The notes under the pieces: generated by a model
Databases searched by the model: none
What the model was told of the DNA's origin: nothing
The model's input: the letters and a program-made list of their open reading frames with translations, nothing else
Made by a program: the position numbers and the translations under genes
Part shown: positions 1 through 7,402 of the stretch, piece by piece
Position numbering within the stretch: position 1 is the first letter of the stretch
How the letters are laid out: each line of letters starts with the position of its first letter
From: an uncultured Mollicutes bacterium
GTDB taxonomy: Bacteria; Bacillota_I; Bacilli_A; RF39; UBA660
Assembly (NCBI GenBank): GCA_900550145.1
Contig: URRF01000021.1
Span: forward strand, 1 to 19,679
DNA: 19,679 bases
Direction: 5' to 3'

Positions 1-2
1 AT

Positions 3-59
3 ATATTAAAAGATAAAGTGATAGTAAAAATTCCAGAAAAAAAATTAAAAAATATATAA
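3..59 (+). CDS. C-terminal tail of an upstream gene (partial)
   Basis: An open frame enters from the left edge and ends at TAA 57-59. It encodes 18 residues, rich in Lys and Ile, ending in EKKLKNI. The frame choice rests only on its being open to a stop just before the thrS promoter. The fragment is too short to identify. No terminator is seen between it and the promoter at 61. Confidence 0.35.
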   Translation: MLKDKVIVKIPEKKLKNI

Positions 60-60
60 T

Positions 61-89
61 TTGACAAAAGTATTAATAAGTATTATACT
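61..89 (+). promoter_or_regulatory. thrS promoter
   Basis: A perfect -35 box TTGACA (61-66), a 17-bp spacer and a -10 box TATACT (84-89) form a near-consensus sigma-A-type promoter. Transcription should start near 96, at the head of the T-box leader. Confidence 0.8.
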
Positions 90-95
90 TACAAC

Positions 96-291
96 ATAAA
101 TACATTGATTAAGGACACGATTGTTAAATGATACTTAAAGAGAGTTATCGGTTGGTGCAAGATAATAGTTAGTTTAGTAATTACTACCTTATTAGTAGGA
201 TTATAAAAGTAATCCCGGATAAAACCGTTATAGAATAAAGTTAAACCTAGGATGGTACCGTCTAATTGACTCCTTATTTTAGGTTTTTTTT
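96..291 (+). promoter_or_regulatory. T-box riboswitch leader of thrS
   Basis: The leader has hallmark T-box elements in order. An AGAGAG-type segment sits near 139-144. A hairpin with TTATC/GATAA arms carries a GGTTGGTGCAA loop, typical of stem I. A further hairpin has GGATTA (198-203) pairing with TAATCC (210-215). The T-box core reads AGGATGGTACCG (249-260). An intrinsic terminator follows: AAACCTA (243-249) pairs with TAGGTTT (280-286), then T residues 284-291. In this family uncharged tRNA-Thr pairs with a specifier codon and with the T-box bulge, favouring the antiterminator, so thrS is induced when charged tRNA-Thr is scarce. Threonine codons ACT and ACC lie side by side at 183-188 and are candidate specifiers, but this region can also pair as CTAC/GTAG, so I do not assign the specifier. 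Confidence 0.9.
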
Positions 292-316
292 ATTTTTAAG
301 AAAGAGAGGAAACAAA

Positions 317-2071
317 ATGATAAATATTAAAGAAGATAAAAACTTAAATACAATTAATCATAGTTGTGCTCATTTACTAGCACAAGCAGTAAAACATTTA
401 TATCCAAATGCATTATTTTGGGTTGGACCTGTAATAGAAGAGGGTTTTTACTATGATATAGATTTAGGAGATACTGTAATAACAGAAGAAGATTTAGAAA
501 AAATTGAAAAAGAAATGAAGAAAATATCAAAAGATGGCAAAAGAATAATAAGACATGAAATATCAAAGAATGAAGCATTAGAAATGTTCAAAAATGATCC
601 ATATAAGTTAGATTTAATTAACAGAATGGATGAAAATGAACAAATTATTTCTTGTTATTCTCAAGGAGATTTTACAGATTTATGTCGTGGGCCACATGTT
701 GAAACTGTAAAAGAAATTAAATATTTTAAATTGCTAAAAGTAAGTGGTGCCTATTGGAAAGGTGACGCTAAAAACAAAATGCTTCAGAGAATATATGGAA
801 TATGTTTTAAAAATGAAGAAGATTTAAATGCATATTTACAAGAATTAGAAGATAGAAAAAATAGGGATCATAGAAAAATAGGTAAAGAATTAGAAATATT
901 TATGACAGATGATTTAGTTGGTAGAGGACTTCCTATGTTTTTACCTAATGGATATATAATTTGGCAAGAATTAGAAGATTATATTAAAGAAAAAGAAAGA
1001 AACTTAGGATATCAACATGTTTTAACCCCTTGCGTAGGAAATGTTGAATTATATAAAACATCTGGTCACTGGGATCACTATAAAGAAAATATGTTCCCAA
1101 AAATGGATGTTGATGGAGAGTCATTCGTACTAAGACCAATGAATTGTCCTCATCACATGATGATATATGCAAATAAATTACATTCATATAAAGACTTACC
1201 TATAAGAATAGGTGAAATTGCACATGATTTTAGATATGAAGCAAGCGGAGCAGTAAAAGGTATTGAAAGAGGAAGACATTTTTGCCAAAATGATGCACAT
1301 CTTTTTGTAACACCAGAACAAATTAAATCAGAGTTTAAAAATGTAGTAGATTTAATATTTGATGTATATAAAGATTTTAATATAACAAACTATAGATGCG
1401 TGTTATCACTAAGAGATAAAGAAGATAAAGAAAAATATTATCAAGATGATGAAATGTGGGATAAAGCAGAAAATGAACTTAGAGAAGTACTTAACGAACT
1501 TAATATAGATTACACAGAAGAAATAGGTGAAGCAGCATTCTATGGACCTAAATTAGATGTTAATGTAAAACCAGCAGTAGGAAATGAATACACATTATCT
1601 ACTTGTCAATTGGACTTCTGCTTACCAATGAAATTCGATTTAAAATATGTTTCTAAAGATGGAGATAAAAAAACACCAGTTGTGCTTCATAGAGCCATAT
1701 TAGGATCTCTTGATAGATTTATGGCATACATTTTAGAAGAAACAAAAGGAGCACTACCTCTTTGGTTAAGTCCAACACAAATAAATGTTATACCTGTTAA
1801 TAATGAATATCATACTGAGTATGCAAATAAAATATATGAATTATTAAAAGACAATGGTTTTAGAGTAAATATAGATTTAAGAGATGAAAAATTAAGCTAT
1901 AAAATGAGAGAATCTCAAACTAAAAAAATACCTTATACTTTAATACTAGGAGATAAGGAAAAAGAAAATAATAATATTAGTTACAGATGTTTTGGAAATA
2001 CTGATACAAAAACTATAGATACACATGAATTTATATTATTATTAAAAGAACAAATAAGAGATAAAAAGTGA
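317..2071 (+). CDS. thrS: Threonyl-tRNA synthetase lacking the TGS domain
   Basis: Cytoplasmic class II synthetase that charges tRNA-Thr, 584 aa from ATG 317, which has AGAGAGGA upstream. An in-frame ATG at 266 lies inside the T-box terminator and is rejected. The editing domain is intact: HxxxH at 15-19 and CRGPH at 123-127. The catalytic core shows the zinc ligands Cys277, His328 (NDAH) and a motif-3 His458 (HRAILGS), plus motif-2 Arg306 (DFRYEASG). The anticodon-binding domain fills roughly residues 487-584. Family members of about 640 aa start with a ~60-residue TGS domain, which is absent: the HxxxH sits at 15 instead of near 73. TGS-less ThrRS occurs in Mycoplasma. The gene is preceded by a T-box and ends in its own terminator, so it is probably monocistronic. 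Confidence 0.97.
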   Translation: MINIKEDKNLNTINHSCAHLLAQAVKHLYPNALFWVGPVIEEGFYYDIDLGDTVITEEDLEKIEKEMKKISKDGKRIIRHEISKNEALEMFKNDPYKLDLINRMDENEQIISCYSQGDFTDLCRGPHVETVKEIKYFKLLKVSGAYWKGDAKNKMLQRIYGICFKNEEDLNAYLQELEDRKNRDHRKIGKELEIFMTDDLVGRGLPMFLPNGYIIWQELEDYIKEKERNLGYQHVLTPCVGNVELYKTSGHWDHYKENMFPKMDVDGESFVLRPMNCPHHMMIYANKLHSYKDLPIRIGEIAHDFRYEASGAVKGIERGRHFCQNDAHLFVTPEQIKSEFKNVVDLIFDVYKDFNITNYRCVLSLRDKEDKEKYYQDDEMWDKAENELREVLNELNIDYTEEIGEAAFYGPKLDVNVKPAVGNEYTLSTCQLDFCLPMKFDLKYVSKDGDKKTPVVLHRAILGSLDRFMAYILEETKGALPLWLSPTQINVIPVNNEYHTEYANKIYELLKDNGFRVNIDLRDEKLSYKMRESQTKKIPYTLILGDKEKENNNISYRCFGNTDTKTIDTHEFILLLKEQIRDKK

Positions 2072-2086
2072 GTAACACTTTTTTTC
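2063..2086 (+). terminator. thrS terminator
   Basis: AAAAAGTG (2063-2070) pairs with CACTTTTT (2076-2083) around the loop AGTAA, followed by a T tract. The stop codon TGA (2069-2071) lies inside the hairpin. Confidence 0.8.
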
Positions 2087-2109
2087 TTTTAAAGTAAAAA
2101 AAAATATTA

Positions 2110-2115
2110 TATAAT
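2110..2115 (+). promoter_or_regulatory. Candidate -10 box for xfp
   Basis: TATAAT sits 21 nt before the xfp start, with only a poor -35 match (TTTTAA, 2087-2092) at a 17-bp spacing. A start site near 2122 would directly abut the ribosome binding site TAGGGAGGA. The sequence around it is A/T-only, so chance is a real alternative. Confidence 0.35.
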
Positions 2116-2136
2116 TAAATAGTAGGGAGGATATAT

Positions 2137-4473
2137 ATGCAAACAATAACAAAAGAAGAAATAGAATTAATAGATAAATACTTTAGGGCGGCAAATTATT
2201 TATCAGCATGTCAACTGTATTTACTTGATAATCCACTATTAACTCGTCCACTTAAATTAGAAGACATAAAAAGAAATATAGTAGGACATTGGGGAACAGT
2301 ACCAGGACAAAATTTTATTTATGCACACTTAAATAGAATAATAAAAAAATATGATTTAAACATGATATACATATCAGGACCAGGACATGGTGGAAATGCT
2401 TTAGTTAGCAATGCGTACTTAGAAGGTACATATAGTGAGGTTTATCCAAATATAAGTAAAGATATAGATGGGCTAAAGAAACTATTTAAACAATTTAGTT
2501 TTCCAGGAGGAATATCATCGCATGTTGCACCAGAAACACCCGGATCAATAAACGAAGGTGGAGAACTTGGTTATAGTTTATCCCATGCATTTGGAGCAGT
2601 ACTTGATAATAAAGATTTAATTGCAGCATGCATAGTAGGAGATGGAGAAGCAGAAACAGGCCCCCTTGCAACAAGTTGGCACTTAAACAAATTTTTAAAT
2701 CCAAAAACAGATGGTATAGTTTTACCAATTCTTCATTTAAATGGATATAAAATAGCCAATCCAACCATATTTGCAAGAATAAGTGATGAAGAACTCATAT
2801 CATTCTTTAAAGGATGTGGATATGAACCATTTATAGTAGAAGGAGAAGATCTTCATGAAAAAATGGCTTATACTTTAGATATAGTAGTTGATAGAATAAA
2901 GAAAATAAAAGAAATGAATGAAACAACAAGACCGATTTATCCAATGATAATATTAAAAACAAAAAAAGGTTGGACAGGTCCAAAAGAAGTAAGAGGAAAT
3001 ATTATAGAAGGAACATTTAGAGCACATCAAGTTCCAGTAACAATTTCAATAGATGATAAAGAAAACTTAAAAATATTAGAAGATTGGCTTAGAAGTTATC
3101 ATCCAGAAGAATTATTTTTAGAAAATGGTAGATTAATTCCTGAAATACAAGAATTATCACCAGTAGGTAATAGAAGAATGAGTGCAAATCCTAATGCTAA
3201 TGGTGGTTTATTATTAAAAGAACTAAGGACACCAGATTTTAAAGATTATAAAGTTGATGTAAAAAGAGGAATAACTAATACATCTGATATGAGAGAATTA
3301 GGTAAATATGTAAGAGATTTAATAAAACTTAATGAAGAAAATAGAAATTTTAGAATATTCGGACCAGATGAAGCACTATCTAATAGATTAAATCATGTAT
3401 TTGAAGTTACTAATAGACAATTTATGGCAAAAACTTATGATTACGATGAGTTTTTAAATAATGATGGAAGAGTGATAGATTCATATCTTTCAGAACATGC
3501 ATGTGAAGGAATGTTAGAAGGATATCTACTAACAGGTAGACATGGTTTCTTTCACACATATGAAGCATTTGTTAGAATAGTTGATTCAATGGCAAGCCAA
3601 CATGCCAAATGGCTAAAAGTAACAAGTGAACTTGATTTTAGACGCGATATCGCATCATTGAATTATGTATTAACAAGTCATATTTGGCAACAAGATCACA
3701 ATGGATATACACACCAAGATCCAGGATTCCTAAATCATCTTGTTACCAAAAAATCAGATATAGTAAGGATATATTTACCAATAGATGCTAACACATTATT
3801 ATCATGCTTTGACCATTCTATAAAAAGCAAAAACTACATAAACGTAATTGTTGCAAGTAAACACGAAAGACCACAATGGTTAAATATGGATGAAGCAATT
3901 AAACACTGTACAGAAGGCATTGGTATATTTAAATGGGCAAGCAATGACGAAGGATATGAACCAGATATAATCATGGCATCAGCAGGAGATACACCAACAC
4001 TAGAAATACTTGCAGCAACAAAGATATTAAGAAAATACTTTCCTGAATTAAAAATCAGAGTAGTAAATGTAATTGATCTAATGAAATTAGAATCTAACTC
4101 AAAACATCCACATGGACTTACTGAAAGTGAATTTGATATGATATTTACAAAAGATAAACCAGTAATCTTTGCATTCCATGGATATCCATCACTAATCCAT
4201 CAATTAATATATAGAAGAACTAATAAAAATGTACATGTACATGGATACAATGAAGAAGGAACAATTACTACACCTTTTGACATGAGAGTTCAAAATGAAA
4301 TAGATAGATATCATTTAGTGATGGATGCACTTAAATATTTAGATAAATTAGGAGATAAAAGAACTTCACTAAATGAATTATGTAAAGAAAAATTGTTAGA
4401 ACATAAATCATATATAAGAGAGTATGGAATAGATATGCCAGATATAAAAAATTTCAAGTGGGAAGATGAATAA
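2137..4473 (+). CDS. xfp: Xylulose-5-phosphate/fructose-6-phosphate phosphoketolase
   Basis: TPP-dependent cytoplasmic enzyme that splits xylulose 5-phosphate (and in many members fructose 6-phosphate) with phosphate into acetyl phosphate plus glyceraldehyde 3-phosphate (or erythrose 4-phosphate). It is the key step of heterofermentative and bifid-type sugar metabolism. The 778 aa are close to the usual ~790-820. Visible family motifs are GHWGTVPG with His51, SGPGHGG with His84, SHVAPETPG with His129, and the TPP/Mg motif GDGEAETGPLATSWH at 168-182. These His residues match conserved active-site histidines of characterised phosphoketolases. Start ATG 2137 has a strong TAGGGAGGA site. The gene stands alone between terminators. 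Whether it prefers X5P or F6P cannot be read from sequence. Confidence 0.97.
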   Translation: MQTITKEEIELIDKYFRAANYLSACQLYLLDNPLLTRPLKLEDIKRNIVGHWGTVPGQNFIYAHLNRIIKKYDLNMIYISGPGHGGNALVSNAYLEGTYSEVYPNISKDIDGLKKLFKQFSFPGGISSHVAPETPGSINEGGELGYSLSHAFGAVLDNKDLIAACIVGDGEAETGPLATSWHLNKFLNPKTDGIVLPILHLNGYKIANPTIFARISDEELISFFKGCGYEPFIVEGEDLHEKMAYTLDIVVDRIKKIKEMNETTRPIYPMIILKTKKGWTGPKEVRGNIIEGTFRAHQVPVTISIDDKENLKILEDWLRSYHPEELFLENGRLIPEIQELSPVGNRRMSANPNANGGLLLKELRTPDFKDYKVDVKRGITNTSDMRELGKYVRDLIKLNEENRNFRIFGPDEALSNRLNHVFEVTNRQFMAKTYDYDEFLNNDGRVIDSYLSEHACEGMLEGYLLTGRHGFFHTYEAFVRIVDSMASQHAKWLKVTSELDFRRDIASLNYVLTSHIWQQDHNGYTHQDPGFLNHLVTKKSDIVRIYLPIDANTLLSCFDHSIKSKNYINVIVASKHERPQWLNMDEAIKHCTEGIGIFKWASNDEGYEPDIIMASAGDTPTLEILAATKILRKYFPELKIRVVNVIDLMKLESNSKHPHGLTESEFDMIFTKDKPVIFAFHGYPSLIHQLIYRRTNKNVHVHGYNEEGTITTPFDMRVQNEIDRYHLVMDALKYLDKLGDKRTSLNELCKEKLLEHKSYIREYGIDMPDIKNFKWEDE

Positions 4474-4494
4474 TCAACCCATTTGATTTTTTTT
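4472..4494 (+). terminator. Probable xfp terminator
   Basis: AATCAA (4472-4477) and TTGATT (4483-4488) form a short 6-bp stem with loop CCCAT, then a run of T to 4494. The stem is weak, but the T tract is long. The stop codon TAA (4471-4473) overlaps the stem. Confidence 0.5.
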
Positions 4495-4511
4495 AATATA
4501 TTTGTTACAAT
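4483..4511 (+). promoter_or_regulatory. Candidate engB promoter
   Basis: TTGATT (4483-4488), a 17-bp spacer and TACAAT (4506-4511) preceded by an extended -10 TG (4503-4504). It lies 16 nt before the engB start. The -35 overlaps the 3' arm of the putative xfp terminator, so the two readings compete. Confidence 0.4.
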
Positions 4512-4527
4512 GTTAAAGGTGATAAAT

Positions 4528-5127
4528 ATGAAAATTACTAGTGTTGATTTATCAATATCAGCAGTAAGACAAAGCCAATATCCAGTAGATAAACTACCAG
4601 AATTCCTAATAGTAGGTAGAAGTAATGTTGGAAAAAGTAGTTTTGTTAATACAATAATAAATAGAAAGAATTATGCAAGAACATCAAGTAAACCAGGGAA
4701 AACACAAACACTAAATTTTTACAAAATAAATAAAGATTTCTTTTTAGTAGACGTACCTGGATATGGATATGCAATAGCAGATAAAAAAACTCAAATGAAA
4801 TTTGGCAAAATGATAGAAGATTATGTTGCAAACAGAAAAGAATTAAAAGAAGTATTTATGTTAATTGATTTTAGACATAAGCCAACAGAAGATGATTTAC
4901 TTATGTATAAATACTTAAAATACTATAATCTAAGAGTAAGAGTAGTTGCAACAAAAATAGATAAAATTGCATTTGGACAAAGAGAAAAATATAAGAATAT
5001 TATCCTAAATACTTTAAATATTGATAAAGATGATTCTCTTATACTATTCTCATCAGTTACAAAAGATGGAAAAAAAGATATATATAGTATTATAGAAAAA
5101 TACTTAGATTTCATTGATGAAGATTAG
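4528..5127 (+). CDS. engB: Ribosome biogenesis GTPase EngB/YsxC
   Basis: P-loop GTPase (TRAFAC, TrmE-Era-EngA-YihA-Septin class) required for late assembly of the 50S subunit in B. subtilis (YsxC) and relatives. The 199 aa match the family length of about 195-210. The G1 motif GRSNVGKSS is at 30-38, a switch-I Thr lies in SKPGKTQT (~54-61), G3 is DVPG at 75-78 followed by GYGYA, and G4 is TKID at 142-145. The start is ATG 4528, preceded by AAAGGTGAT; an in-frame ATG at 4483 sits in the intergenic terminator/promoter segment. A pseudopilin gene begins 8 nt downstream and may be co-transcribed. Confidence 0.95.
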   Translation: MKITSVDLSISAVRQSQYPVDKLPEFLIVGRSNVGKSSFVNTIINRKNYARTSSKPGKTQTLNFYKINKDFFLVDVPGYGYAIADKKTQMKFGKMIEDYVANRKELKEVFMLIDFRHKPTEDDLLMYKYLKYYNLRVRVVATKIDKIAFGQREKYKNIILNTLNIDKDDSLILFSSVTKDGKKDIYSIIEKYLDFIDED

Positions 5128-5135
5128 GTGATAAT

Positions 5136-5513
5136 ATGAAGAAAAATGCATTTACATTAATAGAACTCTTAGCAGTAATAGCAATACTCGCATTAATTTT
5201 AACTATAGGTGTACCAAATTTACTCAATACAATCACAAAATCTAAAAAAAGAGCAAACATAATATCAGCAAGAGATATTATAAAAATAGGAAGAATATAT
5301 GCGATGGAAAATGGTGATTTTACTGAAATAGATATATTAACAAATACCCTAAGTTATAAAGGAGAAAAACCAGAAAAAGGAATAGTACAAACTAATGAAG
5401 ATGGAGATACTAGAGTAATGTTTTATAAAGATGGTTTTTGTATTACAAAAAGTTATACAGAAACAGATGTAAACGTAACAGAAACAACTATTGATAATTG
5501 TCTTTTAAGATAG
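5136..5513 (+). CDS. Type IV pilin-like (pseudopilin) protein
   Basis: 125 aa with a class III (prepilin) signal: a short basic leader MKKNA, a predicted cleavage A5|F6 and mature start FTLIELLAVIAIL, with the conserved Glu at mature position 5 (residue 10) and a hydrophobic helix to about residue 30. Cleavage and N-methylation would need a PilD/ComC-type peptidase, which is not in this window. The globular part has two cysteines (102 and 122) that could form the usual C-terminal disulfide loop. It begins 8 nt after engB with AGGTGAT as ribosome binding site and ends in a terminator. No assembly ATPase, platform protein or other pilin lies beside it. It could be a competence-like minor pilin or a surface fibre subunit; the role is not determinable here. 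Confidence 0.85.
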   Translation: MKKNAFTLIELLAVIAILALILTIGVPNLLNTITKSKKRANIISARDIIKIGRIYAMENGDFTEIDILTNTLSYKGEKPEKGIVQTNEDGDTRVMFYKDGFCITKSYTETDVNVTETTIDNCLLR

Positions 5514-5523
5514 TTGTTTTTTT
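5482..5523 (+). terminator. Terminator after the pseudopilin gene
   Basis: AAACAACTA (5482-5490) pairs with TAGTTGTTT (5511-5519) around a 20-nt loop, with T residues to 5523. The 3' arm begins at the TAG stop codon, so nearly the whole hairpin is coding sequence. Confidence 0.7.
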
Positions 5524-5543
5524 ATTGTATTTTATGATAAAAT
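5514..5543 (+). promoter_or_regulatory. Candidate miaB promoter
   Basis: TTGTTT (5514-5519), an 18-bp spacer and TAAAAT (5538-5543) with an extended -10 TG at 5535-5536. It lies 20 nt before the miaB start and overlaps the preceding terminator. Confidence 0.4.
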
Positions 5544-5563
5544 ACTTAAACGGAAGTGATATT

Positions 5564-6979
5564 ATGAAAACACCTAATTACATAGATGCAAAAAAAAGAA
5601 ACTTTGAGAAAGTAAATATTATAAGAGATTTTAAAATAAATGATGAATTAAAAAATATTGGCTCAAATAAAAAATATTTAATAAAAACGTATGGATGTCA
5701 AATGAATGAAAGAGATTCAGAAAATATATCTGCAATATTAGAAAATATGGGTTATAAAAAAGCAATAGATTATAATGATGCAGATTTAATTATATTAAAC
5801 ACATGTGCAATAAGAGAAAATGCCCATAATAAAGTATTTGGTATGTTAGGTAGATTAAAACATATGAAAGAAGAAAGACCATTAATGATTGGCTTATGTG
5901 GTTGTATGGCACAAGAAGAAGTTGTAGTAAATGAAATAATGAAAAAATACAAATATGTTGATTTAGTATTTGGAACTCATAATATTCATGAATTGCCTGA
6001 AATATTAAATAATGCAATAAAAAATAACTCTAGACAAATAGAAGTATGGAGTAAAGAGGGAGATATAGTAGAAGATATACCTATAAAAAGAGAAAGCAAA
6101 TATAAAGCATGGGTAAATATAATGTATGGTTGTGATAAATTTTGTACTTATTGTATAGTACCCTATACAAGAGGAAAACAAAGAAGTAGATTAAAAGAAG
6201 ATATAATAAAAGAAGTAGAAGATTTAGTAAAAGATGGTTACAAAGAAGTTACATTACTTGGACAAAATGTTAATGCATACGGAAAAGATTTCAAAGATGC
6301 AAAATATAACATGGCTAATCTTTTAGAAGATGTTAGTAAAACCAAAATAGAAAGAATAAAATTTGTAACAAGCCATCCATGGGATTTTACAGATGACATG
6401 ATTAAAGTAATAAAAGAAAATGAAAATATACTTCCATATATTCATTTACCAGTACAAAGTGGTAGTAATAGAATACTAAAATTAATGGGAAGAAAATATA
6501 CAAAAGAATCATACTTAGATTTAGTAAAAAAACTAAAAGAAAACATACCAAATATATGCTTAACAACAGATATAATAGTTGGTTTTCCAAATGAAACAGA
6601 TGAGGATTTTAAAGAAACGCTAGATATAGTAAATGAATGTAAATACGATCTTGCATACACATTCATATATTCTCCTAGAGTAGGTACACCCGCATCAAAT
6701 ATGAAAGATGATGTTCCACTAAAAGTAAAAGAAGAAAGATTACAAATTCTTAATGATTTAGTAAATAAATACTCAAAAGAATCAAACGAAAAACTATTAA
6801 ACAAAACACTATCAGTTCTAATAGATGGAAAAAGTGACAAAGAAGGAATTCTAAGTGGTTACTCAAGAGAAAATAAATTAGTAAATGTAAAAGCAGATTT
6901 AAGTTATATAGGCAAAATAGTAAATGTAAAAATTACAGATGCTAAAACATGGAGTTTAGATGGTGTACTAGATGAATGA
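5564..6979 (+). CDS. miaB: tRNA-2-methylthio-N6-dimethylallyladenosine synthase MiaB
   Basis: Radical-SAM methylthiotransferase that adds the 2-methylthio group to i6A37 of tRNAs reading UNN codons, 471 aa. The N-terminal UPF0004 domain carries the auxiliary-cluster cysteines Cys45 (YGCQMN), Cys81 (NTCAIRE) and Cys114 (GCMAQE). The radical-SAM motif CxxxCxxC is Cys190-Cys194-Cys197 (GCDKFCTYC). A TRAM domain fills about the last 60 residues. The start is ATG 5564 with GGAAGTGAT upstream; the open frame extends back to 5498, but that part overlaps the pseudopilin stop and terminator. The next gene overlaps by 8 nt, the same miaB (ymcB)-ymcA order as in B. subtilis. Confidence 0.96.
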   Translation: MKTPNYIDAKKRNFEKVNIIRDFKINDELKNIGSNKKYLIKTYGCQMNERDSENISAILENMGYKKAIDYNDADLIILNTCAIRENAHNKVFGMLGRLKHMKEERPLMIGLCGCMAQEEVVVNEIMKKYKYVDLVFGTHNIHELPEILNNAIKNNSRQIEVWSKEGDIVEDIPIKRESKYKAWVNIMYGCDKFCTYCIVPYTRGKQRSRLKEDIIKEVEDLVKDGYKEVTLLGQNVNAYGKDFKDAKYNMANLLEDVSKTKIERIKFVTSHPWDFTDDMIKVIKENENILPYIHLPVQSGSNRILKLMGRKYTKESYLDLVKKLKENIPNICLTTDIIVGFPNETDEDFKETLDIVNECKYDLAYTFIYSPRVGTPASNMKDDVPLKVKEERLQILNDLVNKYSKESNEKLLNKTLSVLIDGKSDKEGILSGYSRENKLVNVKADLSYIGKIVNVKITDAKTWSLDGVLDE

Positions 6980-7295
6980 TGAAATAATAAACGAAATAAA
7001 TATATTTGTAAAAACAATAAAAGATAGTAAAATATATAAAGAATATATTACTCTTTTAGAAAAAGTAAATAAATCAGAAGAAATAAAAGTACTAGTAACA
7101 GATATAAGAAACATCCAAAAAAAATTAGTTAAAAATCCCAGCATTGAATTAGAAAATATATTAAAACAAAAACAAGCAGAATTAAATGATATACCAATAT
7201 ATTTAGATTATAAAGATAAAATAGAAGAACTAAATAATGTATTATTAACTGTAAAAGATAAGTTTGATTCTTTTATAGAAGAATTAATAATATAG
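6972..7295 (+). CDS. YlbF/YmcA family protein, probable RicA-like RNase Y accessory factor
   Basis: 107-aa, wholly helical-looking, charged protein matching the YlbF/YmcA (Com_YlbF) pattern, with long amphipathic helices and no membrane segment. In B. subtilis YmcA, YlbF and YaaT form the Ric/Y-complex that steers RNase Y in mRNA maturation and affects competence, biofilm and sporulation. ymcA there lies directly after miaB (ymcB), as here, which supports the YmcA (RicA) side of the family; the YlbF side cannot be excluded. The start ATG 6972 lies within the miaB 3' end (8-nt overlap), with GGTG 7 nt upstream, which suggests translational coupling. It is shorter than B. subtilis YmcA (~143 aa). 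A strong terminator follows directly. Confidence 0.75.
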   Translation: MNDEIINEINIFVKTIKDSKIYKEYITLLEKVNKSEEIKVLVTDIRNIQKKLVKNPSIELENILKQKQAELNDIPIYLDYKDKIEELNNVLLTVKDKFDSFIEELII

Positions 7296-7297
7296 TT

Positions 7298-7323
7298 AAA
7301 AAATGGCAAGAAAGCCATTTTTT
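7298..7323 (+). terminator. Terminator of the miaB-ymcA/ylbF unit
   Basis: AAAAAATGGC (7298-7307) pairs perfectly with GCCATTTTTT (7314-7323) around the loop AAGAAA. It begins two bases after the stop codon and ends in T residues. Confidence 0.85.
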
Positions 7324-7402
7324 AATACCAAAAAAAGATTCATTTAAAACATCAGCACAATTAATAGCAGATAGTGCAGAAAAGAAATATGTAACAAACA
7401 AG

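Noticed and set aside
183..188. ACT/ACC as definite T-box specifier
   Set aside because: The codons fit threonine, but the same bases can pair in a CTAC/GTAG hairpin, so the stem I fold was not settled.
266..316. Upstream in-frame ATG for thrS
   Set aside because: It lies within the T-box terminator, has no ribosome binding site and adds residues unlike any ThrRS.
6442..6840. 132-codon minus-strand frame inside miaB
   Set aside because: miaB is intact and conserved on the plus strand; the antisense frame has low-complexity Ser/Phe composition and no ribosome binding site.
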